Of a stretch of 64,000 nucleotides of DNA, positions 8,154-20,371 are shown in pieces. The notes under the pieces were generated by a model, which worked only from the letters and a program-made list of their open reading frames with translations, was not told the DNA's origin and did not search any database. Source of the DNA: Ornithinimicrobium sp. F0845 (GTDB taxonomy: Bacteria > Actinomycetota > Actinomycetes > Actinomycetales > Dermatophilaceae); NCBI RefSeq assembly GCF_023015765.1, contig NZ_JALKAL010000011.1:68693-132692 (forward strand). Reading direction: 5' to 3'. The position numbers and the translations under genes were made by a program. The first letter of the stretch is position 1; every line of letters begins with the position of its first letter.

Positions 8154-9089
8154 TCACAGGTCGCGCAGCTCCACCACGCTCGACGGCGTCGCGGCCTCGA
8201 TCGCCTCGAGCAGCGCCTCTGCGTCGAAGGTCTCCGGGTCGGCGGTCAGCACCACCAGCGTGTCCCCGACCACCTGGCCGGCACCGACATAGAAGACCTG
8301 GCCGTCAGCACCGCTCCACCGCAGCCGCATCGCCTCCGTGCCGCCGTCACACTCCCGGTCAGTCATCGACTCGGCTGAGAGGGCGAGGCCGCAGGGGTCA
8401 CGCCCCTCCAGCGGGATCAGCACACCGGTGACGGGCTGGTGGGCACCCTCGGCGTCGGCGTAGTAGTTCAGGGTGATCACGTCCACCGAGCCCTCGGCCC
8501 GCTGCCCCGGCCAGGCCGAGCTGAGGTGATAACCCGGGACCTGCGGCGTGACGACCTGCTCCACACCGACGGCCTCGAAGCGCGCCAGCCGCTGTGCAGC
8601 GCGCTCACTCTCGGCCCAGGTGAGCCCGGCAAACACGAGACCGATCACCACCACGATCGGCACGACGCGCGCCGGCCAGCTCCGCCCCGGCTGGTTGACC
8701 CAGTGCGCGAGCGCCGCGGCGAGGCCGCCCAGGAGCACCCACGTCCACCACGGCGCGAGCCCGTCCGGACCGTCGGACCACACGTCGAGCACGGTGATGA
8801 GGGTCACGATCAGGGCCGCCCCGCCGGCGAACCCGAGCACGGTTGTCACGAACACCGGCCGCACCCGCAGCAGCCGCAGGACGAGCAGGGTCACCAGGAG
8901 GGCCAGGACGGTCCCGATGAGCGCACCGATCGGTCTGCCGAGGCACTCACCGATGGTGTTGCAGTCCTGCGTCGTCGGCTGCCACGCCAGCCACAGCACC
9001 CCACCGACAACGGCCCCCACCAGGGCGCTGATCACGGTCCCCCGGTGAGCAGTGCGGGCCGGGCTGCCGGTGGCCCGCTCCATGGTCAT
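8154..9089 (-). CDS. membrane protein of unknown function
   Basis: A 311-residue protein with four or so hydrophobic helices in its first 150 residues (VISALVGAVVGGVLWLAW, LIGTVLALLVTLLVLRLL, VFVTTVLGFAGGAALIVTLI, WVLLGGLAAALAHWV, VVPIVVVIGLVFAGL) and a soluble C-terminal domain of about 130 residues that begins ESERAAQRLARFEAVGVEQVVTPQVPGYHLS. The latter probably faces outside; it contains two cysteines (RDPCGLAL, DRECDGG) that could form a disulfide. I recognise no family. The ATG at 9089 is chosen; ATG 9083 is two codons inside, and the longer frame to 9266 reads through unlikely sequence. It lies alone between two tRNA genes. Confidence 0.7.
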   Translation of the reverse strand: MTMERATGSPARTAHRGTVISALVGAVVGGVLWLAWQPTTQDCNTIGECLGRPIGALIGTVLALLVTLLVLRLLRVRPVFVTTVLGFAGGAALIVTLITVLDVWSDGPDGLAPWWTWVLLGGLAAALAHWVNQPGRSWPARVVPIVVVIGLVFAGLTWAESERAAQRLARFEAVGVEQVVTPQVPGYHLSSAWPGQRAEGSVDVITLNYYADAEGAHQPVTGVLIPLEGRDPCGLALSAESMTDRECDGGTEAMRLRWSGADGQVFYVGAGQVVGDTLVVLTADPETFDAEALLEAIEAATPSSVVELRDL

Positions 9090-9294
9090 CTGTTCCACCC
9101 TGGGAGCGTAGGCCTCCACCGACCGCGGCTGCGCCATTCGCACGAGTGGTTCGCCGGCGCCGCAGGGATGACATGGTGTCCACCTGCGGAGGTACGCCAC
9201 TCCTCGCCCGCGCACCGGTCCCGGTGAGAACGCAACCCGTGCTGTGACCACTCCGATGGCTCCCATGGGCCCTCGGTCCCCTGAGAACGCACAA

Positions 9295-9319
9295 GACCGC
9301 GGACACGAGGTCCGCGGTC
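9295..9319 (-). terminator. terminator downstream of tRNA-Ile
   Basis: Perfect 9-bp stem GACCGCGGA/TCCGCGGTC with a seven-base loop, starting five bases past the tRNA 3' end. On the minus strand it is followed by TCTTGTG. Confidence 0.7.
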
Positions 9320-9324
9320 GAGGG

Positions 9325-9398
9325 TGGGCCTAACAGGACTTGAACCTGTGACCTCTTCCTTATCAGGGAAGCGCTCTAACCGACTGAGCTATAGGCCC
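9325..9398 (-). tRNA. tRNA-Ile (GAT)
   Basis: A 74-base cloverleaf on the minus strand: acceptor GGGCCTA pairing with TAGGCCC, D arm AGCTCAGTCGGTTAGAGC, anticodon loop CTGATAA (anticodon GAT) and T arm ACAGGTTCAAGTCCTGT. It lies with tRNA-Ala downstream of gyrA, the standard actinobacterial arrangement. Confidence 0.96.
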
Positions 9399-9539
9399 GG
9401 GAGAGTGCCGTGCCCGACGGACACGCGCCGCATGAGATTACCCCATCGGACCCGCTTGCTCCAAAGCGAGCCGACCACGGAAGAGGGCCCGCGGGATGTT
9501 CTACTTGAGACCACCAGCCACCGCGGCCACAGGAGCCCG

Positions 9540-10484
9540 ATGACGCCGACACCACCAGCCATCCAGACCCGCCACCTGCAGATGCAGTATGGCGCCACGA
9601 GGGTCCTCGACGACGTCACCGTGACCATCGGCCGGGGGGAGGTGGTCGCCCTCCTCGGTCCGAACGGTGCCGGGAAGACCACCACGATCGAGATCCTCGA
9701 GGGCTTCCGGGTCCCCTCGGGCGGCGAGGTGACCGTGCTCGGCGAGACGCCACACACCGCCGGCGAGCACTGGCGCGCCCGGGTCGGGGTGGTCCTGCAG
9801 TCCTGGCGCGACCACGGCAAGTGGCGGGTCGGGGAGTTCCTGGACTACCTGGGCATGTACTACGCCGACTACGCCACCCCCGACGTCCAGCGCCCCTGGC
9901 CCACGACCGACCTCATCGAGCGCGTCGGCCTCGGCGGCAAGACGCTGCGCAGGCTCGACCGGCTCTCCGGCGGGGAGCGGCGCCGCCTGGACGTGGCGGT
10001 GGGGCTCCTCGGCCGCCCGGAGGTGCTCTTCCTGGACGAGCCGACCGCCGGCTTCGACCCCCAGGCGCGGCGCGACTTCCACGAGCTGGTCCGGTCCCTG
10101 TCCGACCTGGACACCACGATCCTGCTGACCACCCACGACCTCACCGAGGCCGAGCTCCTGGCCAACCGCCTCCTGGTGCTCGCGGGCGGCTCGATCGTGG
10201 CCGACGGCAGCCCGGACGACCTGCGCCACCGGATGTCCGCGACCGCCTCGGTCCGCTACCGGCGCGACGGTCAGCTGCACACCGAGTCCACCGAGGACCC
10301 CGTCAGCCATCTGCGCGAGGCCTTCGCCGAGCCGGGGGTGATCCAGGACCTGGAGGTGCGCCGGGCGTCCCTGGAGGAGGCCTACCTCACCCTCGTCCAC
10401 CAGGTCGAGACCGGCGCCGACACGGATCCGGCGAGCTTCGGCATACTGCCCGACGAGCTGCCCGACGAGCGGGAGGGAGCCTGA
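9540..10484 (+). CDS. ABC transporter ATP-binding protein
   Basis: A 314-residue ATPase of the DrrA/CcmA type. It has Walker A GPNGAGKTTT, the signature LSGGERRRLDVAVGLL, Walker B VLFLDEPTAGFD and the switch His in LLTTHDLTEAE. The C-terminal domain of about 90 residues (ATASVRYRRDGQLHTES... LEEAYLTLVHQ) is usual in drug and polysaccharide exporters of this class. ATG 9540 follows AGGAG. The permease gene starts one base after the stop, so the two form an exporter; substrate unknown. Confidence 0.92.
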   Translation: MTPTPPAIQTRHLQMQYGATRVLDDVTVTIGRGEVVALLGPNGAGKTTTIEILEGFRVPSGGEVTVLGETPHTAGEHWRARVGVVLQSWRDHGKWRVGEFLDYLGMYYADYATPDVQRPWPTTDLIERVGLGGKTLRRLDRLSGGERRRLDVAVGLLGRPEVLFLDEPTAGFDPQARRDFHELVRSLSDLDTTILLTTHDLTEAELLANRLLVLAGGSIVADGSPDDLRHRMSATASVRYRRDGQLHTESTEDPVSHLREAFAEPGVIQDLEVRRASLEEAYLTLVHQVETGADTDPASFGILPDELPDEREGA

Positions 10485-10485
10485 G

Positions 10486-11325
10486 ATGCCCACGGTCGTG
10501 CGCGCCGGCCTGCGCCGGGCCAGGATCGAGCTGCGCCAGCAGATCATGACGCCGATGGCGCTGTTCGTGCTGCTGGGCCCGGCCGTCATGCTGGCCGTCC
10601 TCTACTGGTTGCGCGACTCCCCGCTGATGGAGAGCGCGCTGTCGGTGGGGCAGTTCCTGGTGCCGGCCTACCTCGCGTTCGGCATCATCAGCGGCGGCGT
10701 GCTCGGTGTCTCCGGCGAGATCACCACCGAGCGCGACGACGGCACCCTGCTGCGCGCCAAGACCGTGCCGCACGCGATGACCGGCCACCTGTTCGCGAAG
10801 TTCTTCGTCAGCATCGTGACCACCCTGCTGCCGATGACCGTCATCATCGTCGGCGCCTCCTTCCTCGTCGACGGCGTGACGCCCACGACGACCTGGGGGT
10901 GGATCCGGCTCCTGCTCCTGTCGGTGCTGACGATCGCCGCGATGCTGCCGCTGGGAGCGGTGCTGGGCTCGATCTTCAAGGGCCCCATCGCGCTGCTGTG
11001 GACGACGATGGTCATCTACGGCCTGTGCGCCGTGTCCGGGCTGTTCTACCCGATCACGGCGCTGCCGGTGTGGCTGCAGTGGATCGCCCAGGTCTTCCCC
11101 GTCTACTGGCTGGGCCTGGGCTTCCGCTCGGTGATCCTGCCCGCCGAGGCGGTGGTCCTGGAGATCGGGGAGTCCTGGCGCACCTGGGAGACCTTCGGGA
11201 TGCTCGGTCTGTGGGTCGTCATCGGCCTCGTCCTGGCTCCGATCGCACTGCGCCGTATGTCGAGGCGCCAGTCCGGCTCGGCCCTCGCCTCCGCGCGGGA
11301 GCGCGTGCTCACGCGCGGGTACTGA
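10486..11325 (+). CDS. ABC-2 type transporter permease
   Basis: A 279-residue membrane protein with six predicted helices (among them LFVLLGPAVMLAVLYWL, FLVPAYLAFGIISGGVLGV, IVTTLLPMTVIIVGASFLV, LLLLSVLTIAAMLPLGAVLG, LLWTTMVIYGLCAVSGLFYP, GMLGLWVVIGLVLAPIAL). The segment between helices 2 and 3 (GEITTERDDGTLLRAKTVP) is the ABC-2 coupling region that contacts the ATPase. It is translationally coupled to the ATPase gene. A TCGGCCCTCG/CGAGGGCCGA inverted repeat (11278-11287, 11328-11337) spans its end and may help termination before the convergent gene at 11343. Confidence 0.9.
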   Translation: MPTVVRAGLRRARIELRQQIMTPMALFVLLGPAVMLAVLYWLRDSPLMESALSVGQFLVPAYLAFGIISGGVLGVSGEITTERDDGTLLRAKTVPHAMTGHLFAKFFVSIVTTLLPMTVIIVGASFLVDGVTPTTTWGWIRLLLLSVLTIAAMLPLGAVLGSIFKGPIALLWTTMVIYGLCAVSGLFYPITALPVWLQWIAQVFPVYWLGLGFRSVILPAEAVVLEIGESWRTWETFGMLGLWVVIGLVLAPIALRRMSRRQSGSALASARERVLTRGY

Positions 11326-11342
11326 GACGAGGGCCGAGGCGG

Positions 11343-12578
11343 TCAGTAGCGTCGGCGCACGTCGAACCTGACGACCTCGCCGCCACCCGGGACGACGGTG
11401 CCGGTGGTGACGTAGGCGGAGTTCTTGTGGACCGCCACGCCGTAGGGCGCGAACAGCCCGTCGGCGATCACCGTGGGGGCGTCCGACCCCTCGCGCACCC
11501 GCACGAGAGAGCCGGTCATGTCACCGGAGAGCAGGCCGTTGTCAGCCAGCTGCACGGCATACAGCTTGCCCTTGGCCCAGGTCAGGTCGGTGACGTTGGT
11601 CAGCCCGGTGGCCCACTCGGTCATCGACCCGTCGCGGGCGATCCGCCAGATGCTCGACCCACCGACGGGGAACGGGAAGCCCGTCAGCAGACTGACGTAG
11701 ATCGCGCCGTCCGGACCCCGCTCGGCGGCCGTGGGCACCGGCTCGAACGGGATCATCGTGCCCGGTGGCAGCTCCAGGAAGGGCGGTGCCTCCGCCATGC
11801 CACCCGGTGGCACGGCGACCGTGCTCAGGTTGCCCCGCTTGCTGAGCCGGATGACGCTGTTGCCACCAGCGTCCGTGAGCAGCCAGCCGCTGCCGTCGCG
11901 CACGATGGCGTTGGGGTTGGTGTCCAGGAAGTCCGGGTGCGGGTTCACGTCGGCCTCGAACTGCGCCAGATCGGCGACCTCCCGCAGGGACACCCGGTGC
12001 TTGCCCCTGAAGCTGGCCTGCTGGACGGTGGCGAAGTCCTCGTAGGTGTCGTCGTCGAAGAGCTCGACCATCAGGTCACGCATCTCGGGCGGGGCGCCCA
12101 TGCCGACCGTGATCATCAGCTTGTTGCCCCTGACCGCCACGTCGCTGGGCCCGGTGCCCTCGCCGCCGCCCAGGTCGATCGAGGGCAGCCCGGTGACGAC
12201 CTGTCGCTGCCCGCCCTTGCGCGACACCTTGGTGATCGATCCGGTGTCGCCCAGCCGGACCTCCCCCCACATGGGGTGCTCCTCGGGGTCCCAGGTCCCG
12301 CACTCCAGCAGGACGTCACCGTCGAAGACCGGTGCGCCGTCGTCACCGAGCACCACGCAGTCGTCACCGCCGGTGCCGGCCTCGGCGACATAGAGGTCAC
12401 CGTTGCTCGCGACGGTGAGGTGGCGGGGGCTGTTCAGCCCGCTCGCCACGACCTTCCCCTCAGCGGGGCGGTCGTGCCTGCCCTGTGACACACCGGCCAC
12501 GGAGGGGGCGGTGAGGGCGGTGGTCACCAGACACGCGGCGGTGGCGACACCGAGCGCACGCAGGGGTCGGGATGTCAT
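11343..12578 (-). CDS. secreted ScyD/ScyE-like beta-propeller protein
   Basis: A 411-residue protein with a signal peptide (RALGVATAACLVTTALTAPSVAG) and repeated blades of the type GLNSPRHLTVASNGDLYVAEAG, NPNAIVRDGSGWLLTDAGGNSVIRLSKRG, ERGPDGAIYVSLLTGFPFPVGGSSIWRI and GLFAPYGVAVHKNSAYVTTG. This is the NHL/SMP-30-like pattern of the ScyD/ScyE family, named after scytonemin biosynthesis, but actinobacterial members have no known role. No cell-wall anchor is visible, so it is probably released. AAGGAG precedes the ATG at 12578. Confidence 0.85.
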   Translation of the reverse strand: MTSRPLRALGVATAACLVTTALTAPSVAGVSQGRHDRPAEGKVVASGLNSPRHLTVASNGDLYVAEAGTGGDDCVVLGDDGAPVFDGDVLLECGTWDPEEHPMWGEVRLGDTGSITKVSRKGGQRQVVTGLPSIDLGGGEGTGPSDVAVRGNKLMITVGMGAPPEMRDLMVELFDDDTYEDFATVQQASFRGKHRVSLREVADLAQFEADVNPHPDFLDTNPNAIVRDGSGWLLTDAGGNSVIRLSKRGNLSTVAVPPGGMAEAPPFLELPPGTMIPFEPVPTAAERGPDGAIYVSLLTGFPFPVGGSSIWRIARDGSMTEWATGLTNVTDLTWAKGKLYAVQLADNGLLSGDMTGSLVRVREGSDAPTVIADGLFAPYGVAVHKNSAYVTTGTVVPGGGEVVRFDVRRRY

Positions 12579-12589
12579 TGGGGCTCCTT

Positions 12590-12617
12590 GATTCGATAGT
12601 CACGGGGGACTCGAATC
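12590..12617 (-). promoter_or_regulatory. inverted repeat upstream of the ScyD-like gene
   Basis: GATTCGA (12590-12596) and TCGAATC (12611-12617) form a perfect 7-bp inverted repeat with a 14-base spacer, immediately upstream of the ribosome binding site. Its place in the leader or promoter suggests an operator; the protein that binds it is unknown. Confidence 0.4.
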
Positions 12618-12731
12618 TAGGAGCGCGACGGCGCGGGGCGATATGGGTAGAAGTACTCACACGGAGAGGCTTGTCACGAGGCCTCCCGAGGAGGATCGTG
12701 GGGAGGTTGCCCTCCGGTGGCGCCGCTCAGC

Positions 12732-13391
12732 TCACTCGTCGGACAGCGTGAGGTGCGCGCCGCCGACGAGGGCCGTGCAGACGTTGTAGAGGAACGCCGT
12801 CAACGTGGCCAGCGCTGTCAGCAGGATCACGTTGATCACCGCGATGACCACCGAGAGGGACACCACGCGACCGAAGCCGACATAGTCCATGAGGTTGAAG
12901 CTGCTGGCCGAGGACTCACCCGTCGTGATCTCCACGATGAGGTCGTTCACCGTCGAGAAGACGTTCATGCCGTTCAGGACCGTCCACAGGACGGCCACCA
13001 TGATCACCGTGGCGACGCCGAGGGCGACCGAGACCAGGAACGAGATCTTCATGACCGACCAGGGGTCGATCCGCTGCAGCACCAGGCGGACGCGCCGGGG
13101 GCCGGTGCGACGGACAGGCCGGGTCGGGGCGGTCCGTGCCGCGGAGGTCCTGGCGGTGCTCGCGCCCGGACCCGCGGTGCGGGGAGGCCGGGAGGCCGGC
13201 GCGGACGGAGCCGCGGCCCCTCCGCGCGCGCGGGCGGCGGCGGCGTTGAGGTCACGGCGCGGGGCGGTGCGGGCCATCGCGCCGTCGCGCATGCCCGTGC
13301 CCTGGCCGGTCTGGGTGCCCGGTCGGCGGATCTTCTGGGTGTCGTCCGCACCGGTCGCACCGACGGGGGTGCTCTGACCTGTCGTGCTCAC
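12732..13391 (-). CDS. DUF3566 membrane protein (Rv0007-like)
   Basis: A 219-residue protein with a disordered Ala/Arg/Pro-rich cytoplasmic N-terminus (about 1-100) and a C-terminal DUF3566 domain of two transmembrane helices (VMKISFLVSVALGVATVIMVAVLWTVL and VVSLSVVIAVINVILLTALATLTAFLYNV) joined by an extracytoplasmic segment. The family is actinobacterial and sits directly downstream of gyrA; its role is not established. GTG 13391 shares its G with the gyrA stop TAG, so the two are translationally coupled. Confidence 0.92.
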   Translation of the reverse strand: MSTTGQSTPVGATGADDTQKIRRPGTQTGQGTGMRDGAMARTAPRRDLNAAAARARGGAAAPSAPASRPPRTAGPGASTARTSAARTAPTRPVRRTGPRRVRLVLQRIDPWSVMKISFLVSVALGVATVIMVAVLWTVLNGMNVFSTVNDLIVEITTGESSASSFNLMDYVGFGRVVSLSVVIAVINVILLTALATLTAFLYNVCTALVGGAHLTLSDE

Positions 13392-16090
13392 TACTCGCCT
13401 CCAGTTTCCGGCTCATCGGCGTCCGCGGTGTCCGCGTCCGGGAGCTCCTCCGCGGCCTCGGTCACCTCGTCGACGTCCGCCGACCCCTCAGACGGTAGTG
13501 CATCACCCTGGGTCTCCACCGCATCGGAGCCCGGGGAAACCCCATCCGGTGACGCCTCCGAAGCAGCGTCCACGACCACGTCCTCACCCTCGACGGGCTC
13601 GGTCTCGATCGACTCGATCTCCTCGGACAGGGCGCTCTCGGTGTTCACCGCGACCGCCACGATGGTGTCTCCCTTGCCGGGCGTCGCGAACTTCACGCCC
13701 GCGGTGTCGCGGCCGGTCACCCGCACCTGGTCGATCGAGGAGCGCACGACGTTGCCGCGCTCCATGACGACGAGCACCTCGTTGCCCTCCTCGACCGTGA
13801 GGGCCCCCACCAGGTCGCCGCCCCGGTCGGTGGCCTTGGCCACCTTGATGCCCAACCCGCCACGGCCCTGTACGCGGTAGGCCGACAATGGGGTGCGCTT
13901 GGCCATGCCGGACTCGAAGACCACGAAGACGAACGGCTCGCTGCCGGCCGGCACGACCGACATGGCCAGCAGCCGGTCCTCGCCGCGGAACTTCATGCCG
14001 GTGACCCCCGAGGTCGCCCGGCCCATCGGCCGCAGCGCGGAGTCCGTGGCGGTGAACCGTACGGACTGGCCCTTCACCGAGACCAGCAGGATGTCGTCCT
14101 CCGGCCCGGCCAGCCCGGCGCCGACGAGCTCGTCGCCGTCGCGCAGGTTGATCGCGATCAGCCCGCCGGAGCGCGGGGAGTCATAGTCGCCCAGCCGGGT
14201 CTTCTTGACCAGGCCGTTGCGGGTGGCCAGCACGAGGTAGTCGGCCTGCTCATAGTTCTCCAGCGCCAGCACCTGGGCGATCTCCTCGCCCGGCTGGAAG
14301 GCCATCAGGTTGGCCACGTGCTGGCCCTTGCCCGTCGGACCACCCTCGGGGATCTCGTAGGCCTTGGCGCGGTACACCCGGCCGAGGTTGGTGAAGAACA
14401 GCAGCCAGGAGTGGGTGTCGGTCGTGAAGAAGTGCGACACCACGTCATCGGCACGCAGCGCGGCACCGCGTCGACCCTTGCCGCCGCGGTTCTGCGGACG
14501 GTACTCCGCGACCCTCGTGCGCTTGGCGTAGCCGCCGCGGGTGATGGTGACGACCACGTCCTCCTGGGGGATCAGGTCCTCCATCGACATGTCGCCCTCG
14601 AACGGGACGATCGTGGTCCGGCGCGGGTCGCCATACTTCTCCACGATCTCGGCCAGGTCGTCGCTGATGATCTGCCGCTGCCGCTCGGGCTTGGCCAGGA
14701 TGTCCTCGTAGTCCAGGATCAGCGCCTCGAGCTTGTCGTGCTCGTCGATGATCTTCTGGCGCTCCAGGGCGGCGAGGCGGCGCAGCTGCATCTCCAGGAT
14801 CGCGCGGGCCTGGATCTCGTCGATCTCCAGCAGCTCGATCAGGCCGTCCCGGGCGTCCTCGACGGTGCGGCTGCGCCGGATCAGGGCGATCACCTCATCG
14901 AGCGCATCCAGCGCCTTGAGGTAGCCGCGCAGGATGTGGATCTGCTCCTCGGCCCGCTTCAGACGGAACCTGGTGCGCCGGACGATGACCTCGATCTGGT
15001 GCTCGACCCAGTGCCGGACGAACGCACTGATCGGCAGCGTGCGCGGCACGCCGTCGACGATGGCGAGCATGTTGGCACCGAAGTTCTGCTGCAGCTGGGT
15101 GTGCTTGAACAGGTTGTTGAGCACGACCTTGGCCACGGCGTCCCGCTTCAGCACGATCACCAGGCGCTGCCCGGTGCGACCCGAGGTCTCGTCGCGCATG
15201 TCGGCGATGCCTTTGAGTTTGCCGTCGTTGACCAGCTCGGCGATCTTCTTGGCCAGGGTGTCCGGGTTGACCTGGTAGGGCAGGTCGCGGACGACCAGAC
15301 AGGTCCTGCCCTGGATCTCCTCCACCTCGACGTTGGCCCGCATGATGATCGAGCCGCGCCCGGTGCGGTAGGCCTCCTCGATGCCGCGCCGGCCCATGAT
15401 CTGCGCGCCGGTGGGGAAGTCCGGCCCGGGGATGATCCCGATGAGCGCCTCGAGCAGCTCCTCGCGGGTCGCCTCGGGGTTGTCCAGCAGCCACTGCACG
15501 CCCTTGGCGACCTCACCGAGGTTGTGGGGCGGGATCTGGGTGGCCATGCCGACGGCGATGCCCGCCGAGCCGTTGACCAGCAGGTTCGGGAACCGGGCCG
15601 GCAGCACGGCCGGCTCCTGGGTCTTGCCGTCGTAGTTGTCGACGAAGTCGACGGTGTCCTCGTTGATGTCGCGGACCATCTCCATGGCCAACGGCGCCAT
15701 CTTGCACTCGGTGTAGCGCGCGGCCGCCGCGGGGTCGTCGCCCGGGGTGCCGAAGTTGCCCTGGCCGTCGACGAGCGGGTAGCGCATCGACCAGTCCTGC
15801 ACCAGTCGCACGAGGGCGTCGTAGATCGCGCCGTCACCGTGCGGGTGGTAGTGACCCATGACGTCACCGACGACACGCGCGCACTTGTTGTAGCCGCGGT
15901 CGGGACGGTACCCCCCGTCATACATCGCGTAGAGCACCCGTCGGTGCACCGGCTTCAGACCGTCGCGGACATCGGGCAGCGCCCGGGCCACGATGACGCT
16001 CATCGCGTACTCGATGTAGCTGCGCTGCATCTCGGTGTTGAGGTCGACTGCCTCGACGCGGTCGGTCTCTGGCGGGTTGATGTCAGTCAC
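13391..16090 (-). CDS. gyrA: DNA gyrase subunit A
   Basis: An 899-residue subunit that cleaves and rejoins DNA in negative supercoiling. The winged-helix domain holds the active-site Tyr126 ([10 protein letters not shown]). The quinolone-resistance region reads [15 protein letters not shown] (Ala at the usual Ser/Ala position, Asp at 94-equivalent). The GyrA box appears as [11 protein letters not shown]. The beta-pinwheel C-terminal domain (residues about 510-830) is followed by a roughly 60-residue acidic tail ([19 protein letters not shown]...). GTG 16090 follows GAAGG. It is downstream of gyrB with a 65-bp gap. Confidence 0.98.
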   Translation of the reverse strand: MTDINPPETDRVEAVDLNTEMQRSYIEYAMSVIVARALPDVRDGLKPVHRRVLYAMYDGGYRPDRGYNKCARVVGDVMGHYHPHGDGAIYDALVRLVQDWSMRYPLVDGQGNFGTPGDDPAAAARYTECKMAPLAMEMVRDINEDTVDFVDNYDGKTQEPAVLPARFPNLLVNGSAGIAVGMATQIPPHNLGEVAKGVQWLLDNPEATREELLEALIGIIPGPDFPTGAQIMGRRGIEEAYRTGRGSIIMRANVEVEEIQGRTCLVVRDLPYQVNPDTLAKKIAELVNDGKLKGIADMRDETSGRTGQRLVIVLKRDAVAKVVLNNLFKHTQLQQNFGANMLAIVDGVPRTLPISAFVRHWVEHQIEVIVRRTRFRLKRAEEQIHILRGYLKALDALDEVIALIRRSRTVEDARDGLIELLEIDEIQARAILEMQLRRLAALERQKIIDEHDKLEALILDYEDILAKPERQRQIISDDLAEIVEKYGDPRRTTIVPFEGDMSMEDLIPQEDVVVTITRGGYAKRTRVAEYRPQNRGGKGRRGAALRADDVVSHFFTTDTHSWLLFFTNLGRVYRAKAYEIPEGGPTGKGQHVANLMAFQPGEEIAQVLALENYEQADYLVLATRNGLVKKTRLGDYDSPRSGGLIAINLRDGDELVGAGLAGPEDDILLVSVKGQSVRFTATDSALRPMGRATSGVTGMKFRGEDRLLAMSVVPAGSEPFVFVVFESGMAKRTPLSAYRVQGRGGLGIKVAKATDRGGDLVGALTVEEGNEVLVVMERGNVVRSSIDQVRVTGRDTAGVKFATPGKGDTIVAVAVNTESALSEEIESIETEPVEGEDVVVDAASEASPDGVSPGSDAVETQGDALPSEGSADVDEVTEAAEELPDADTADADEPETGGE

Positions 16091-16155
16091 GCTTCTGCCT
16101 TCGGGTTGAACTGCTCACTGGTATGCCGTGGGGCCGGGTCGGGCGAGAGGGTCAC

Positions 16156-18345
<2,190 letters not shown>

Positions 18346-18466
18346 CTACCTGTCCCGCGCCCTGATTCATCCCTTCCACAGGCAGCAAACGGCCTTTTGG
18401 GCGACAGAATCCCCCTCCGTTGAGGTCCACCTCGTGTGCCGGGGGCTCGGGCGGCCCTGGGGCCGC

Positions 18467-19108
18467 TCAGCCGTAGGTGTCCCGGGGGCCGCGTCCGCGC
18501 GCCCGGAGGCGGCCCTTGCGCCAGCTCGGCGCAGCGGGACCTCGCACGACGATCTCGGTCACGACGCCGGCGCCGACCTCGGTCTCGACCCGGGCCAGCA
18601 CCGAGTTGCTCAGCAGCTTCATCTGGGTCGCCCACGCGGTCGAGTCGGCCTGCACCGTGAGCACGGTCCCGTCGAACCCCAGTGGCTCGACGTGCGCAGC
18701 CACCTCCGCGCCGACTATCGAGGGCCACCGACCGATCACCGCCCCGACCTGGACGTCCGCCCCCCAGCCCCGCGCGGCGAGCAGGCGGTCCACCTCGGAG
18801 TCCAGGAGCCGGGGGTCCCGCGCGACGCCGTCGCCGGTGCCGGACCGCCGCTCGGACAACCCGGCGGCCGCCGTGCGGCTCCGATCCACCTGCCCCGGTC
18901 GGAAGCCACGGGTGCGGGCATTGGCCCGGGCGCGCGCCAGGGCGTCCGCGGCCGCGGCCAACGGATCAGGCCGCTCCGCGCCGGGGAGCTTCTCGTCGGG
19001 CCCGTCGCCAGGCTCCCCGCCAGACCGCGCGTCGCCGGACCGCTCGTCGTCGCGGCCCTCCGGCCCGACGGGCTGGTCTGCGTCGTCCACGTCACTCATC
19101 GGCCTCAT
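18467..19108 (-). CDS. dciA: DciA-like protein (DUF721), probable replicative helicase loader factor
   Basis: A 213-residue protein. Residues 1-95 are low-complexity and acidic; the C-terminal part ([67 protein letters not shown]...) is the DUF721/DciA domain with a KH-like fold. DciA interacts with the DnaB helicase in bacteria that lack DnaC/DnaI loaders, including Actinomycetota. ATG 19108 overlaps the recF stop as ATGA, so it is coupled to recF; ATG 19099 is an alternative start three codons downstream. Confidence 0.88.
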   Translation of the reverse strand: MRPMSDVDDADQPVGPEGRDDERSGDARSGGEPGDGPDEKLPGAERPDPLAAAADALARARANARTRGFRPGQVDRSRTAAAGLSERRSGTGDGVARDPRLLDSEVDRLLAARGWGADVQVGAVIGRWPSIVGAEVAAHVEPLGFDGTVLTVQADSTAWATQMKLLSNSVLARVETEVGAGVVTEIVVRGPAAPSWRKGRLRARGRGPRDTYG

Positions 19109-20337
19109 TCTCCCGCGGAGTGCTCATGCTCCCGCGGCGTGACGGTGCCGTCGGCGACGTCCAGGATCCGGCCGCGCCCCGTCAACCACGCCGGCACGTC
19201 CTCGGCCACGGCGGCGGTGATCAGCACCTGCTCGCAGTCCGACACCAGCTGGGCCAGGCGCTCCCGCCGTCCGGCGTCGAGCTCGGCGAACACGTCGTCG
19301 AGCACGAGCACGGGGTCGGTCCCCACGTCCTGGCGGAGCAGGTGGAAGGACCCGAGCCGCATGGCCAGCGCGATCGACCAGGACTCGCCGTGGCTCGCAT
19401 ATCCCTTGGCGGGCAGTTCCCCCAGCCCGAGGACGACCTCGTCCCGGTGCGGCCCGACCAGGGTGACCCCACGCTCCTGCTCCTCGCGGCGGCGGTCGCG
19501 CAGGACGGCCAGCGTCGCGGCATACACCTCGTCCTGGTCGGGCACCTCGCCCGCGGCCACGGCCTCCGCGAACGGTCCCTCGAGGCTCGAGCGGTAGGTC
19601 GCGGTGACGGCCGTGTCGGCATCGCTGATGGTCGCGTAGGCCTGCGCGAGGTGGGGGCCCAGGTCCCGCAGCAGACGCAACCGCGCGTAGGTCAGGGCAG
19701 CACCCACCCGGGCGAGCTGGTCGTCCCAGACCCCGAGCGTCGCCTCCGCGGCGGCGCGGGCGTCCTCGAGCGTCTCACCAGGCACCAGCCGGTGCTCGGG
19801 CACCCGCCGGCCACCGGAGCGCCACAGGTGCTGTCCCGAGCGCAGCAGGGCGTTGCGCTGTTTGAGCGTCTTGTCGTAGTCGCTGCGCACCCCCGCCCAG
19901 CGTGGCTGCCGCGCCACGAGCAGGTCGTCGAGGAAGCGACGCCGCTCACCCGGGTCGCCCTTGACCAGCGCGAGGTCCTCCGGGGCGAACAGGACGGTGC
20001 GCAGCGTCCCCAGCACGTCGCGCGGCCGGGTCACCGGGGACTTGTTGAGCCGGGCCCGGTTGCTGCGCCCGGGCACGATCTCCAGCTCGACGATGCTCTC
20101 GCGACCCTCCCGCACCACCGCGGCCCGGACGATCGCGGACTCCGCCCCGTGCCGCACGAGGGGAGCATCGCTCGCGACCCGGTGGCTGGCCAGGGAGGCG
20201 ACGTAGCCGGCCGCCTCCACCAGGTTGGTCTTGCCCTGGCCGTTGCGCCCCAGCAGCGTGGTGATCCCGGGCGAGAGCGGCACCTCCGCGCCGTGGTAGC
20301 TCCGGAAGTCGGCGACGCTCAGGTGGCGCAGGTGCAC
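19105..20337 (-). CDS. recF: DNA replication and repair protein RecF
   Basis: A 410-residue SMC-like ATPase that loads RecA at gapped DNA. It begins [19 protein letters not shown], carries Walker [10 protein letters not shown] (residues about 31-39), the signature [15 protein letters not shown] and Walker [14 protein letters not shown]. Length is typical for Actinomycetota (about 375-410). It follows gnd by a short gap and overlaps dciA. Confidence 0.97.
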   Translation of the reverse strand: MHLRHLSVADFRSYHGAEVPLSPGITTLLGRNGQGKTNLVEAAGYVASLASHRVASDAPLVRHGAESAIVRAAVVREGRESIVELEIVPGRSNRARLNKSPVTRPRDVLGTLRTVLFAPEDLALVKGDPGERRRFLDDLLVARQPRWAGVRSDYDKTLKQRNALLRSGQHLWRSGGRRVPEHRLVPGETLEDARAAAEATLGVWDDQLARVGAALTYARLRLLRDLGPHLAQAYATISDADTAVTATYRSSLEGPFAEAVAAGEVPDQDEVYAATLAVLRDRRREEQERGVTLVGPHRDEVVLGLGELPAKGYASHGESWSIALAMRLGSFHLLRQDVGTDPVLVLDDVFAELDAGRRERLAQLVSDCEQVLITAAVAEDVPAWLTGRGRILDVADGTVTPREHEHSAGE

Positions 20338-20371
20338 GGTCGATCAGCGATGCGGGGAGTATGCCGTGGGC